Of a stretch of 64,000 nt of DNA, positions 10,157 to 22,100 are shown in pieces (the stretch's first letter is position 1; every line of letters starts with the position of its first letter). Source of the DNA: Strigamia acuminata (Eukaryota; Arthropoda; Chilopoda; Geophilomorpha; Linotaeniidae); assembly GCA_949358305.1 (NCBI GenBank), contig OX442320.1:5534259-5598258 (forward strand), written 5' to 3'. The notes beneath the pieces are model-generated. The model worked only from the letters and a program-made list of their open reading frames with translations, did no database searches and was not told where the DNA came from. The position numbers were made by a program, and so were the translations under genes.

Positions 10157-13100
10157 TTAAACGTATTTTAAACGCTGGCAACCCTGATTTGTACCCACAT
10201 CAGGCATTCGCTCGTCCAAATTCGTAATGATCTCCTCGTTTATTGCCGGGTCCTTGAGCAAACTCTCTCCTTTACTGAGCTGTAAATACTTCTCGAGCGG
10301 CTCCGCGGCCGGAACTTTTGCGGAATCCGGTGCTTTCTCTTCCAAAACCACATCCATAATAATTTTCAGTTCTTCTGGTGTCATGGGCTCCCCTGCGAAA
10401 TTAAATCTTATCAACCACAGAAATGTAGCAAATTAACATAAAGCAAATAAAAACTTGCCAAATGACTGCAAATAACTCAGCAAATCGCGTTTTGATATTG
10501 TCGGCACGTACGTCAGGTTTTTTTCCATCTGTAACTGCTTGAAAGCCAAATCGACGTCGTCCAGCGGCACACCGAACGGTGGTCTATGATTTATGTACAC
10601 TACACAAAATGGATCGGGAAGAAAATCAAATAATACAACACCAGTGGTACTTACAAAACGTTTTTGTGCGCAAAAAAACGTTTCTGTACGCAAAAAAACC
10701 TTAAAAAAAGACGTTTTATTACGCAAAAAGATGGTTTTGTACGCAAAAAGATGGTTTTGTACGCAAAAAGATGGTTTTGTACGCAAAAAAACGTTAAAAA
10801 GTTGGTTTTGTACGCAAAAAAACGTTAAAAAGATGGTTTTGTACGCAAAAAAACGTTAAAAAGACGTTTTTGCAAGCAAAAAGATGGTTTTTTACGCAAA
10901 AAAAACGTTCAAAAAGATGGTTTTTTACGCAAAAAAAAACGTTCAAAAAGATGGTTTTTTACGCAAAAAAAACGTTCAAAAAGATGGTTTTTTACGCAAA
11001 AAAAACGTTCAAAAAGATGGTTTTTTACGCAAAAAAAACGTTCAAAAAGATGGTTTTTTACGCAAAAAAAACGTTCAAAAAGACTTTTTTGTACGCAAAA
11101 AGATGGTTTTGTATGCAAAAAAACGTTTCTGTACGCAAAAACGTTAAAAAGGACGTTTTTGTCCACAAAAAAGGATCGAAAAGACATTTTTGAACGCGAA
11201 AGAACCTTTTGTACACATACAGACGTTAAACGTCGTTTTTGTACGCTAGACGACATCTTTGTACGCAAAAAATGCTTTCTTCGAGACCTGCGGTCTAATG
11301 GGGGCCCGCGCACAATGAGCGGATTTACGGTAATAATTTGTCGTAATTTTTTGTTTTACGTTTTAAGAACATTTCGATGTCGACTTCCCTTATTAAAGTC
11401 TGGCTTGTTGAGCTGTTGCTGGAGATCGCTTCGTTGATCATTAAGTCAATCTGGAGGTTTTTTTAAAAGTTTTTTAAAATTTTTATTTGAGTTTATTTTG
11501 ATTTTTGTGCGATTTACTTCGTATTGCGAGGGGAAAAAGCCAAGGGCTCTCATTATGAATGGAATTTCCTCTACCGGGACTGTTCTGGAAACGGATCGGG
11601 ATTCCATGCAGTCTTCGCCTTGCCTTTAAAGGGGATAGAGATAGAAATTGTCAATAATGATAAGTTAATAACAACTGTTTGTATTGATAATGTGATAATG
11701 GGTTGCCAGTGGTTTGATTTTGCTTTTATTTATTATTATTAATTTATTTTATTAATTTATTAGAAATTTGTTTTTTTTTAAACAAAATTGCAATTTCAGC
11801 CTAAAAAACACATTTTTCGGCCTAAAAAACACATTTTTCGGCAAAAAAAACACATTTTTCGGCCTAAAAAACACATTTTTTAGCCTAAAAACATAATTTT
11901 CACCCCTAAAACCAAAAATAACTTTTTCTTTGTTATTTTTTTTTCATTTCTCGCCTAAAACTTCAATTTTTTTAATTTTATTAATTTTAGATCTTACGAC
12001 TGGCAACCTTATGTATCTGGAATTCCCATCTCACTTGGTAAGGTGAATATAATAAAAATAATCTTCCAATTCTCGGAATATTTTCCCGTACCGTCCGCCT
12101 TCCAAAAGGTTGCAGAAAGGGCTCATCCCAACACCTCCAAGATTACAGTAGGCGGCCATAACTCTTGAAAAATATTTTTTTTTTCTTTTTTATAACTTAA
12201 AGATTTAAACTTTACAACGGATAATTTACTGTAAATGCACGGCCCACATTCCAATACAAGAATTAATGGCATCAAGTGTAAAAATATGCATCCCATCCGA
12301 ACTGCAACCAACACTTTCAATCTGAAAAATAAATTCACGGCTTAAAACAAAAGAAAAAACGGTTTTTATTTGAATTTGCCTTCTCCGCATGCGCCTGCAC
12401 CGCCATTGATGAATAGGGGTTCCCAGTAGGCGGTAACATTTGTAAACCCACAAGAGATCCGGCTGCAAATGCTAAAAACCAATTTTCGTTTTTATCCGGA
12501 TTCGATTGTGGCAAAACCGCCATTCTAAACGAATAAAATTTAATGTTTTTCGACTTCTTATTGGTTTTTTAAATCCCTTTCCCCGTTACTTTTGCACCGG
12601 AGACCCAAAAACAGGTCCCAAAACCAATTTGGTGCATCGTCTGGTGGCCATGTTGATCAACTTTAATTTGTATTCACTATTTGCATAGATCATTAAAGGT
12701 TCACTCGTTATAGATGGATAAGCAACTATCGTTAAAGGGATCGCGGATTGCTCTAAGCAGTCACGTTGAATTAGTTTGACTTTAGATGGAACACTGCCAA
12801 CTAAATCGTACTCAACCTTAGAAAAAAAATGTAAAAAAAATGAAAATATTTAAATAAATTTTAATTTTTTTTATAAATATTTACTAATATTTTGTCTTCG
12901 CCGAGGGAGAACAAACGTGGGAGACCGGTCGTTGAGTGGTTTACAAAAAATAGGCTTAAAACTTTGCCGTAGTGCGAACGATGTTTGCCTATGATTTCCC
13001 ATGTGTTTTTAATGTTCATTATTAAAGCTGTGGCTCTGCTGTCATCCTAAGGAAAATTTAACTGTTGAAAAACGGTTTGGTGTCATTTTCACGCGAGAGT

Positions 13101-16100
13101 AGTCAATTTGAGTATTTGAAATTAAATTTTTCGTACATTTCTGCATAAAAATTCGACAAAAAAAATTTTTTTCATTCTTTTAAGCATCAAAATTAGACTA
13201 AAATCGAATTTTTCATACATTTGTGCACCAAAAATAAATTTAAATTGAATTTTTCGTGCATTTATGCATCAAAATTCGAGTAAAATGTATAATTATGCGT
13301 AAAAATTGCATTTTTTTACAAAAAATTTGGCCTAAAGCGCGCCCTGGTGTTCAATATACTTAACTGTGCAAGCAAAATAGCGACTATTTTGTGAAAATGC
13401 ACAGAAACGTATTGGGTAATTCGTGAAAGTAAATTTGGGTCGCCAAACGACTTCTAGCGTTATGGGGTCGGTAATCCACACATCACCGCTGCGGAAACCG
13501 ATTCCGAGAAATCTTCCGTTGGGATGATAAGAAACAGTTGTCAATTCAGCTTCCAAGTGAGTTTCGTTCAAGGTCACTTTATCTTTGTAATCCCACAAAC
13601 GAATCAGACCGGACTGCGAAGCCCAACACAATTCGGTCCTAAAACAATAAAATAAAAATTAATTTCCACATTTTTTCCACACTTTTCATATTTTTTCATA
13701 TTTTTTCAAATTTTTTCATATTTTTTTCACATTTTTTCCACAATTTTCGACAATTTTTCACATTTTTTGACATTTATTTCACATTTTTACTTCAATGGAT
13801 GAATCGCCATTCCGGCTATGGGAACATCAGATTCGTGCACAATTGACTGTTTAATTCGAAAAAAAATTTATTAGGGAATTTTCGGAGGTGCAATTAAGCG
13901 ATTTAATTTATTACTTTGACTTTGGTCGTGTTTTTAAAGACATGACCAACGACAGCCTTGGATGTGCAAAAAATTAAGTCGCGAGTTACAAATTGTCGGC
14001 CTTGAATTGTCAAGTCAGTCACGTCACTTACTCTGGTAAAATTTAAAAAAGAAAAAGGTAAAAAGGAATTAGAGAAATGAAGGGAGTTATTGAATTTTTT
14101 TAAATTTTTTTTTGCCTTTCCGTTGCCAAAACTGGTTTGACGCTGAACGATATAGACACGATTGCTTCGCCTTTGGATGCTTGGAATATGTTTAGTAAAT
14201 GCATGTTTTGGTCGTGGAATCGGATGAATCCCTTTTCATCGCCAGTTACGATGTACCTGGTGAGAAAAATTCGGTTATAAATCAATTTAAATCGATGGAA
14301 ATAATTATAAATCCAGTATTAATTAATAAAAAGTCAATAAAAGCAAACAATATCGATATGAATTAAATAAATTGAGCACATTTGATCGAAATCGTTAAAA
14401 AAATTCGACAAAAATCAGCAAATATCCTATAAAAATCGATAAAAATCGTTTTAAATCAGTAAATATCTTTTAAAAATCGATAAAAATAGTTTTAAATCAG
14501 TTAATATCTTTTAAAAATCGATAAAAATAGTTTTAAACCAGTAAATATCTTTTAAAAATCGATAAAAATCGTTTTAAATCAGTAAATTTCTTTATAAAAA
14601 AATTGAATATGCTATAAAAATCGGTTAAAAAAGGTCAAAATCTTATAAATATCCTATCAAAATCAATCAAAATCGGTCAAAATCGATCAAAATCAATCAA
14701 AATCGATCAAAATCAATCAAAATCGATCAAAATCAATCAAAATCGATCAAAATCAATCAAAATCGATCAAAATCGATCAAAATCGATCAAAATCAATCAA
14801 AATCGATCAAAATCGATCAAAATCAATCAAAATCGATCAAAATCAATCAAAATCATTCAAACTCAATCACAATCGGTCAAAATCGATCAAAATCAATCAT
14901 AATCGATCAACATTAATCAAAATTCATTAAATGACTCATCAAAATCAATTCAATATCCAATAAAACTAAATAAATAGCCAATAAAAATAAATAAATGACC
15001 AATAAAAATCAAAAAACATCCTACCAAAATCGATAAAAACCAGTAAAATGCAATCAAATAAACCACAGAAATCAGAAAATACCCAACCAAAATCAATAAA
15101 ATAATCAACAATAATCCTTAAACACGAAAACAAATCATCAAAAACCAACAAAAATCGATCAACCATCATCGAAATTCAATTTAAAAAAAAAAAAGAAAAA
15201 GAATTTACTCGTCAATAACGACAATCTCCGTGATTTTTAATCTGTCGATAAGCACGACTTTGAGCATCCGCCACAACTTATACCACACGAGGATGGAGTC
15301 GTCAGTTACTGCAACAACACCCAAAGCTTTAACAAAAGAAACAATTCCATTCCATTCCAACATACTTGTTTGCAAACTCGCTTTTTTGTTCCACATGATC
15401 ACGTTCCCCTTGCTCGTACATGACAACGCAAAGTTGGGGTCCATGTGAAAAACCGACTTGAGGATTCTGCCAGGTGGTCCCACAGCCAGATCCTGTTAAA
15501 GTTAACAAACAAAAAAATAAGCCTAAATAAAAAAAAAATTGAAAATAAAAATAAATAAATTATTATTTTTACCGATTTTGAAACTCTCATAACTTCGTAT
15601 TGCATCATGCCGATTCGCTGCAAGTGTGAAAAGACGTTTAATTTGTGATTAAAAATGGTTGTAGACGTTTTAAGTGACCCAGGAGTAGAAGATCATGTAG
15701 TTGGCGCTGCTGCTCATTAAATTGTGGGCATCGGTGGGACTGAAGTGCACGTTTTTCTGCATTCCGAACGTTCTGTCTAGGGTTGCCGAGCAGATTTCCA
15801 CGTCTTGGTCGTTTTGTTTGGCGACGGTCCATTTCCAAATGACGACAATCTTTGGAAATTGAAATTATTAGATTTTATTTTTTTTTAAATTTTTTTTTAA
15901 GTACTTGGGGTTGACCGGCACTTATTGTGGCGAGGTATCGCCTGTCGATGCTTAAGTTGGTCGCGTATACACCGTAGGGTGGGTGGATGTTGAAGAATGT
16001 TCGAACTGGGACACTGCACGATGAAAATAATACATTTTGATTGGTTTGCACGCGTTGTTTAAGCTGATAAACTCAATTTTTAACGTTATGTATTCAATTT

Positions 16101-17152
16101 TTAAGCAAAAAAACAATTTTTTGTTCCAAAATCGCAATTTTTCGTTCCAAAAACGCAATTTTTCGTTCCAAAAACGCAATTTTTCGTTCCAAAAACGCAA
16201 TTTTTCGTTCCAAAAACGCAATTTTTCGTTCCAAAAACGCAATTTTTCGTTCCAAAAACGCAATTTTTCGTTCCAAAAACGCAATTATTCGTTCCAAAAA
16301 CGCAATTTTTCGTTTCAAAAACACAATTTTGCGTACAAAAACCCAATTTTGCGTACAAAACCCAATTTTGCGTACAAAAACCCAATTTTTCATGCCAAAA
16401 TTTCAAATTTTATACCAAAACCTCAATTTTGTACATCAAAACAATTTTTCTGTTAAAAACGAAAATTACCCGCTTTTCATGTCCCAGATATTCAACGCAG
16501 AGTCTTTGCCACGATCTGCTGTGATCAACCACATCCGATTCGCACTTGCAGCTGTGCACGAAATCTCGTGACTCTTAAATATCAATTTTTTCAGATAATA
16601 AAATCACATAAATTAAAATTTTAAAAATTAAAAACAAAAAAAAAATTCCATCGCCCATACATGTCCACGAAGCAATTTCTGACTATTCAAATAGAAATCG
16701 TAAATTATCCCCGTGTTTCCACTGCTGTACAATATCGTTTTCGTGTCCGGAAAATCCTTCAAAAATATCACAGAGTTTTTCCAATTCAAACCAATCATCC
16801 ATGACATATCCTAAAAAAATCGAAAAATCCAATTAAATATTAAAATATTCACTTTTATAAATTTAATCTATTTTTCAACCATCGCTTGATGGATAATCGC
16901 CGGTGTTGCAGCGTGTTCAGGGTCCACAGCGTCCTCAGAATCGAAATGAAGCGCAGCTTCGGTCATTTGTGCGTGTTCGTAGTTATAATATTCGTACATG
17001 TCATGGCGGATTTGTTCTTCCGTGTCGTCGAATTCCGACGCGCTTTTATCGCTTTTCGCCGTCAAATCCACGGAAACTAAACAAATAAACAAATAAATAA
17101 GCAACCGAAACGCATAGATTAACTAATTTCGACCTGATGAAGGCGTCGACAT
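10157..17152 (-). CDS. CFAP251: Cilia- and flagella-associated protein 251 (WDR66)
   Basis: I rebuilt 21 exons: 17134-17152, 16880-17076, 16661-16810, 16470-16573, 15905-16013, 15679-15849, 15573-15617, 15209-15492, 14116-14256, 13915-14032, 13791-13846, 13365-13638, 12885-13046, 12590-12816, 12380-12524, 12230-12321, 12035-12163, 11518-11623, 11360-11450, 10459-10599, 10157-10392. They sum to 2997 nt (998 residues). An acidic N-terminus leads into WD40 repeats (WKWT, IRLWDYKD, YIVTGDEKG, GNPYSSMAVQAH). A C-terminal EF-hand-like region follows, with IPFIMRALGFFPS, YINHRPPFGVPLDD and GEPMTPEEL in the CFAP251 order. The protein is a calmodulin- and spoke-associated component at the base of radial spoke 3 in motile cilia and sperm tails. 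Three introns need GC donors (after 14116, 12380 and 10459). The first two donors (GTCGAA, GTTGAA) are weak, but their phases agree. The last 16 residues may be read-through of a further intron. Confidence 0.93.
10660..11170. repeat. CFAP251 intron array, 33-bp unit
   Basis: The unit has an A-run, a T-run and a longer A-run around TACGC and CGTTC, with run starts 10, 10 and 13 bp apart. About 14 copies are present; the right half is the most regular. All long open frames here are repeat-derived. Confidence 0.9.
14340..15170. repeat. CFAP251 intron array with A4 every 10 bp
   Basis: At 14640-14930 the words AATCGATCAA and AATCAATCAA alternate with an exact 10-bp period, so an AAAA run recurs once per helical turn. 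The flanks (14340-14640 and 14930-15170) hold looser relatives. Confidence 0.92.
16090..16450. repeat. CFAP251 intron array, 21-bp unit
   Basis: About ten copies of a unit made of AAAAACGCAATTTTTCG plus TTCC, followed by degenerate copies. Run starts are 10 and 11 bp apart. It produces four overlapping artificial open frames. Confidence 0.93.
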
Positions 17153-17459
17153 CGTTTTATTTGAATAAAATTCGAATTAAACGGTTTTTCACGTCTAGGA
17201 CTTGAACATCAAATTTGGCGCTTTCTCGACCCGCCGTTCCGGATTCGGTGAAATCTAAACGGAATAAAAAACCGTTCAAACCCAAAAAACCGATAAAATC
17301 TATTTTAAAAATAATCTCCTCGTCCGAAAATACCAATTTAATGCAAACGTATTGAATCGGCGGCTCGGAAATCTCCGAAATCTCACGAACCGAACTCGAA
17401 TTCAAATCACCCTGGTGAGAAAATGCGAAAGTTTAAAAGCGATTCTCGAGTGCATTGGT
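17153..17459. promoter_or_regulatory. Head-to-head promoter interval, CFAP251 / PIGL
   Basis: 307 bp separate the two divergent start codons. A stop-free minus-strand segment (17157-17405) has no ATG and ends 5 bp before the CFAP251 start codon. It is best read as 5' leader. No TATA box was evident. Confidence 0.5.
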
Positions 17460-18733
17460 ATGGTATCAAGAGCGACACCCAAAGGGATGTTGCATGTGAT
17501 CTTGCCCGTGTTTGTATTAGGTTTTTCTATGATATTTCACTTTATTGTGTCCAACTTGAAGTCGTACAAAAATCGCAAAGACATTACCGGTGTGCACAAA
17601 GTCCTGTTCGTGATTGCACACCCGGACGACGAGTGCATGTTCTTCGGACCGACAGTTGTCCAACTTCACCACAAGGGCTGCGAATTACATTTACTTTGTT
17701 TATCGTCAGGTAAATTGGATAAAATATTGAAAAAACACGAAATTCTGATACATTTTTTACGCTTTTAGGTAATTATTATCAACGGGGGAGCCTGAGAAAA
17801 CGAGAATTGCGAGAAAGTTGTGAAATATTAGGAATTGAATCGAGTTATGTCACAGTTGTCGAGCATACGTGAGGAAATTTGATGTTTTGATCGATTTTAA
17901 TGAGTTACATCGTTTGATTTGTTGTGCAGGAAGATGCCGGATAACCCTAAGGTTAAATGGAGAGACGATCTAGTCGGCCATATAATTTTAAAACAGATAT
18001 TGCAGCTGGATATCGACACGGTAAATGATTTTCTTCGTTTTGTCCAAATTTAAATGTTGATTTGATTTTTTTTTCTTTCATTTTAAGGTGATAACATTTG
18101 ATAGGAACGGTATAAGCGGTCACAGTAATCACATTGCGCTATATTGCGGCGTTAGGTAAAGTATTAAAGGTTATTTTAGGGTGGAAAAGTGATTTTTTTA
18201 ATGGATTGTCTTACAGTTACTTATGCAGGGAAAGTCTGCTTCCTAGCAGTTGTAAAATATACACTTTACGAAGCGTATCGCTTTTGAGGAAATACTTGGG
18301 TGTTATCGACGTGCCGTTCAGTTATTTATTTGCCCAATCTGCCTACACGCTATCTCATAAAGACAAATCCATTCCGAAGGTAAATTAATTACCGCCATTT
18401 TTGTCGGCAACTGCAATTTATGTTCGTGACGTTAAATACGAAAAGAAGAGCGTATTTTCGCAAAGATCGACTCTTATTCGATGAAATACGATATATAAAT
18501 GCTGTTTGCCGATTACCACTTGACATTTTACCGCAATTTGGATTAATTTATGTTAATTTATTTATTTTGTTATCTAGAGAGCGATGTTTGCACATTCCAG
18601 TCAAATGCTTTGGTTCCGTTGGTTTTATGTCTATTTATCACGTTATATGATAATAAACACGTATTCTCAACTAGAAATTACGTCGGACGATGATCACGAT
18701 TCATGCGCGAGCGAGGACGAGAAGTTGGATTGA
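17460..18733 (+). CDS. PIGL: N-acetylglucosaminyl-phosphatidylinositol de-N-acetylase
   Basis: Six exons: 17460-17709, 17769-17868, 17930-18020, 18088-18155, 18217-18379, 18578-18733. They sum to 828 nt (275 residues; human is 252). The protein starts with a membrane anchor (residues about 10-25). The LmbE/PIG-L deacetylase fold follows, with the metal-binding motif AHPDDE, the second-site motif [10 protein letters not shown] (HxxH type) and the family segments RGSLRKREL and [10 protein letters not shown]. It removes the acetyl group from GlcNAc-PI on the cytosolic face of the ER, the second step of GPI-anchor synthesis. The C-terminal tail is acidic ([19 protein letters not shown]), beyond the usual end of the family. 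AATAAA-type signals follow at about 18748. Confidence 0.96.
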
Positions 18734-19136
18734 ATTTCATCTAAAAAAATAAAATTGCTCAAAATAAAACTGGCGCTTTGTACAATATTTGTATATTATA
18801 AGTTATATATACATATATAATATATATATGAGAAAATGAAGACGAATCTCTCGAAATTATTTAATGCATTATTATTATTATTTCCAATCATTTTACTCAA
18901 TGATTATTACATTTTGTGGTGATTAAAATTTCTTGTGTTTTCAACGTGCCGCTTTTTTCTCGTTTTGTGCTGAAAGAAAAATACTCCATTTTTTATTTGC
19001 TGCGATACTGTTACAAAATGGCCGCTTGGCATACGAACAAATGAGGACAATATTTACATCGATGAAAGGAACATTTAAATGACATTTTTAACTCTAATTA
19101 AAGTGAACATTTAAACGGTTTTTTTGTTTTGTCGAT
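18734..19136. other. Convergent intergenic segment
   Basis: This is the 3' flank shared by PIGL and RSRC2, which are tail to tail. It contains poly(A)-signal-like AATAAA words and an AT microsatellite (about 18790-18830). No gene was seen. Confidence 0.7.
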
Positions 19137-22100
19137 TCACTTTGGGAATAAATGATGGGACTGCGACGAGAATCCGAGGCCGACGCCTCTGTGGGTGTGC
19201 GTGGACATGCGCGCCACCTCGTACTGCTGATCCAGTTTGCGGAACATTTCCTCCTGTTTACGGATTTGTTCTTCGCTCACGTTTTTCTCCTCTTGAACGA
19301 TCTCCTCGCCCGCTTCGTCCGTCTTGATGCCCATTAGTTTTCGAAATTTCGCCGTCATTTTGCCATCGAGATCCTGAGCGAACGTTGTTTTCTCCCATTT
19401 GTTGTTCGACGTTGTTTGTACCACCACGGGCTGCTAGAAATGGTAAAAAAAAATGTTAAAAATGGTCTAAATCCGTTTAAAATTGGTTAAAAATGGTCTA
19501 AATCCATTTAAAATCGGTTAAAAATGTCTAAATCCATTAAAAATCGGTTAAAAATGGTCTAAATCCATTTAAAATCGGTTAAAAATGGTCTAAATCCATT
19601 TAAAATCGGTTAAAAATGCCTAAATCCATTTAAAATCGTTTTAAAATGTCCTAAATCCATTTAAAATCGGTTAAAAAGGTCTAAATTCATTTAAAATCGT
19701 TTAAAAATGTCTAAATCTATTTAAAATGGTCTAAATCCATTTAAAATCGGTTAAAAATGTCTAAATCCATTTAAAATCGTTTAAAAATGTCTAAATCCAT
19801 TTAAAATCGTTTAAAAATGTCTAAATCCATTTAAAATCGTTTAAAAATGGCCTAAATCCATTTAAAATCTTTTAAAATTGGTTAGGATTGAGTTGTATTT
19901 GGGTTTGGTTGTTTACCACTTGTTTATCTTTGTTGCAGTTCCATAACAGTTTTCGTTTTTGCATTTGTTCTGCGTATTTCATGGGGTTTACGGCAGCGGG
20001 GTTGTAATACTTGGGTAATGAAATTCCAGTCAGTTGCTGCGCTTTGGCATTCACGGCGGCCATTGCTTGTTGCACGGCCAATTGGGGGGTCATCTGACCA
20101 CTCCCCGATAGGTTTATCTTCAGAGGTAATTTGCTGGACGTTTCTGCGATCAATTCTACTAAGGAAAAAATAAAAATTATTCTTCATATCAGTTTATTTT
20201 ACAATTTCATCGATTTTTTAATCAGTAAATCGATTTTCTAATTACATCCATTTTTTAACCAGTAAAACAATTTATTTTGCAATTTCATCGATTTTTTAAT
20301 CAGTAAATCGATTTAGGTTGTAATTTTATCGATTTTTTAATTAGAAAATCGAATTATTTTGTAATTTTATCGATTTTTTAATCAGTAAATCGATTTATTT
20401 TGTAATTTTATCAATTTTTTAATCAGTAAATCGATTTACCGTACCGCCCCGTTTAAACGCCCGGGTTCAAAAAAGCGCCGGCAGTCATCGGCAATTTACT
20501 AAATTGCCGCCGGCCCCGAATAAGCGCCGGGTCCCTAAAAAACCCCAATATTTTGCAAAAAATCAATGATTTTGGCCAAAAAATTGCCATTTTTTGCCCA
20601 AAATCGGCGATTTTTTGGTTATGCGCCGGGTTCAATTAAACGCCGGGGTTCAAATTGGCGCCGGGGAAAGCGACCTAAAAAAAATTAAACGCCCGGGCGT
20701 TTAAACGAGGCGGTACGGTATGTTGTGATTTTATCGATTTTTTAATCAGTAAATCGATTATGTTGTAATTTTATCGATTTTTTAATTAGTAAATCGATTT
20801 TTTTTTGTAATTTTATCGTTTTTTAATCAGTAAGTTGATTTTTTTTGTAATTTTATCGATTTTTTAATCAGTAAATTGACTAATTATTCGTTTAAATCGA
20901 TTTTCCAATCAGTAAATCGACTAATTATTCGTTTAAATCGATTTTTTACACGTACTTTTATCGACTTTCTAATAAAATCGACTTATTTTTCGATTTATTC
21001 CACTGATTATTCAACTAATCGATTAATTTTGCAATTTCATCCATAAAAAATCGTGCAAAATCCGTTTGTTATCGATTTACTTGCCTGCATTTTTCTTCTG
21101 GGTGTCATTGGTGGTGCTAGCAGGGGTCACATTGGACTCGGCCTTCGTGTTTCGCGCTTCGTGTCGCTTCGTCGACCGATCCCGACTGCGGCTGCGGCTG
21201 CAATGACGACTCGGCTTCTCGCGACTGCGACTTCTCCTGGCATGCCGATTGCGACTGCGGCTCCGACTCTTCGACCGTCTGCTGTTTCTTTCGTGGCTCC
21301 TGCTACGAGAATGGCGCTTCCGCTCCCGACTGCGACTTCGTGTCGCCCGACGACGACTCGTGCTGCGACTTCTCGATCGCCGCTTCCGTCGATGCGAATC
21401 CCGACTTTTTCTCGAATCGATTAACCGATTTGACCGCTTGTTCCCATGTCGAGCGTGTTTCTGACCGCGATGTGACGGACTGCGACTGCGGCTGCGAGAA
21501 CGAGGGCTTCGAGAATGGTCACGACTGTTTAAATAAACAAACAAATGAATAAAAATCGATCCCGGCGATAAATTATCCACAATTACTACGTCTACATGCA
21601 CCGAATAATTCGAGTGGTGAAAAAATCAAATTGTTGTGTTTACATGCGGAAAATAATTCGTGATCGCTTTAGGTTTTCGACCAATGGGGAAGTACGAGAA
21701 GCAATGGCGCATTCGCAATAAAAATAGTTCGAGTTCACTCGAATTAAACAACCTTCTGCGAGGGATTATTCCCTACTCGAATAATCCTCGTCATCCCTGT
21801 TTACTAGCAGAATTGGCCCCCTAGATCGTGTGATTTAACACCATTAGAATTCTTTTTATGGGGTTATTTGAATTCAAAGGTCTATGTCAACAAGCCTACA
21901 ACCACTCGTGCATTACAATTCTGATCACCGAAACGAGAGAGCACACGACCAGGAAATGTCTCTTGCAGTAATTGAATTGTTACACGTTGTTGTATCCAGT
22001 AATGCTCCATGTTTACCAACCCTAAACACGTTGTTGTATCCAGTAATGCTCCATGTTTACCAACCCTAAACACGTTGTTGTATCGTGTAACACTCCATTT

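Noticed and set aside
15328-15366. Possible 39-bp intron (GTATGT...AAAG) inside a CFAP251 exon
   Set aside because: It is in frame either way, but 39 bp is shorter than any other intron here and the branch region is lacking. Kept as exon.
16037-16456. Overlapping open frames on both strands (SFQKRNF, VFGTKNC)
   Set aside because: They come from the 21-bp array in a CFAP251 intron.
17157-17405. 82-codon minus-strand frame before CFAP251
   Set aside because: It has no ATG and a stop 5 bp before the CFAP251 start; more likely 5' leader than a separate gene.
21053-21424. Plus-strand Ala/Thr/Pro-rich frame
   Set aside because: Antisense of the RS-dipeptide domain of RSRC2.
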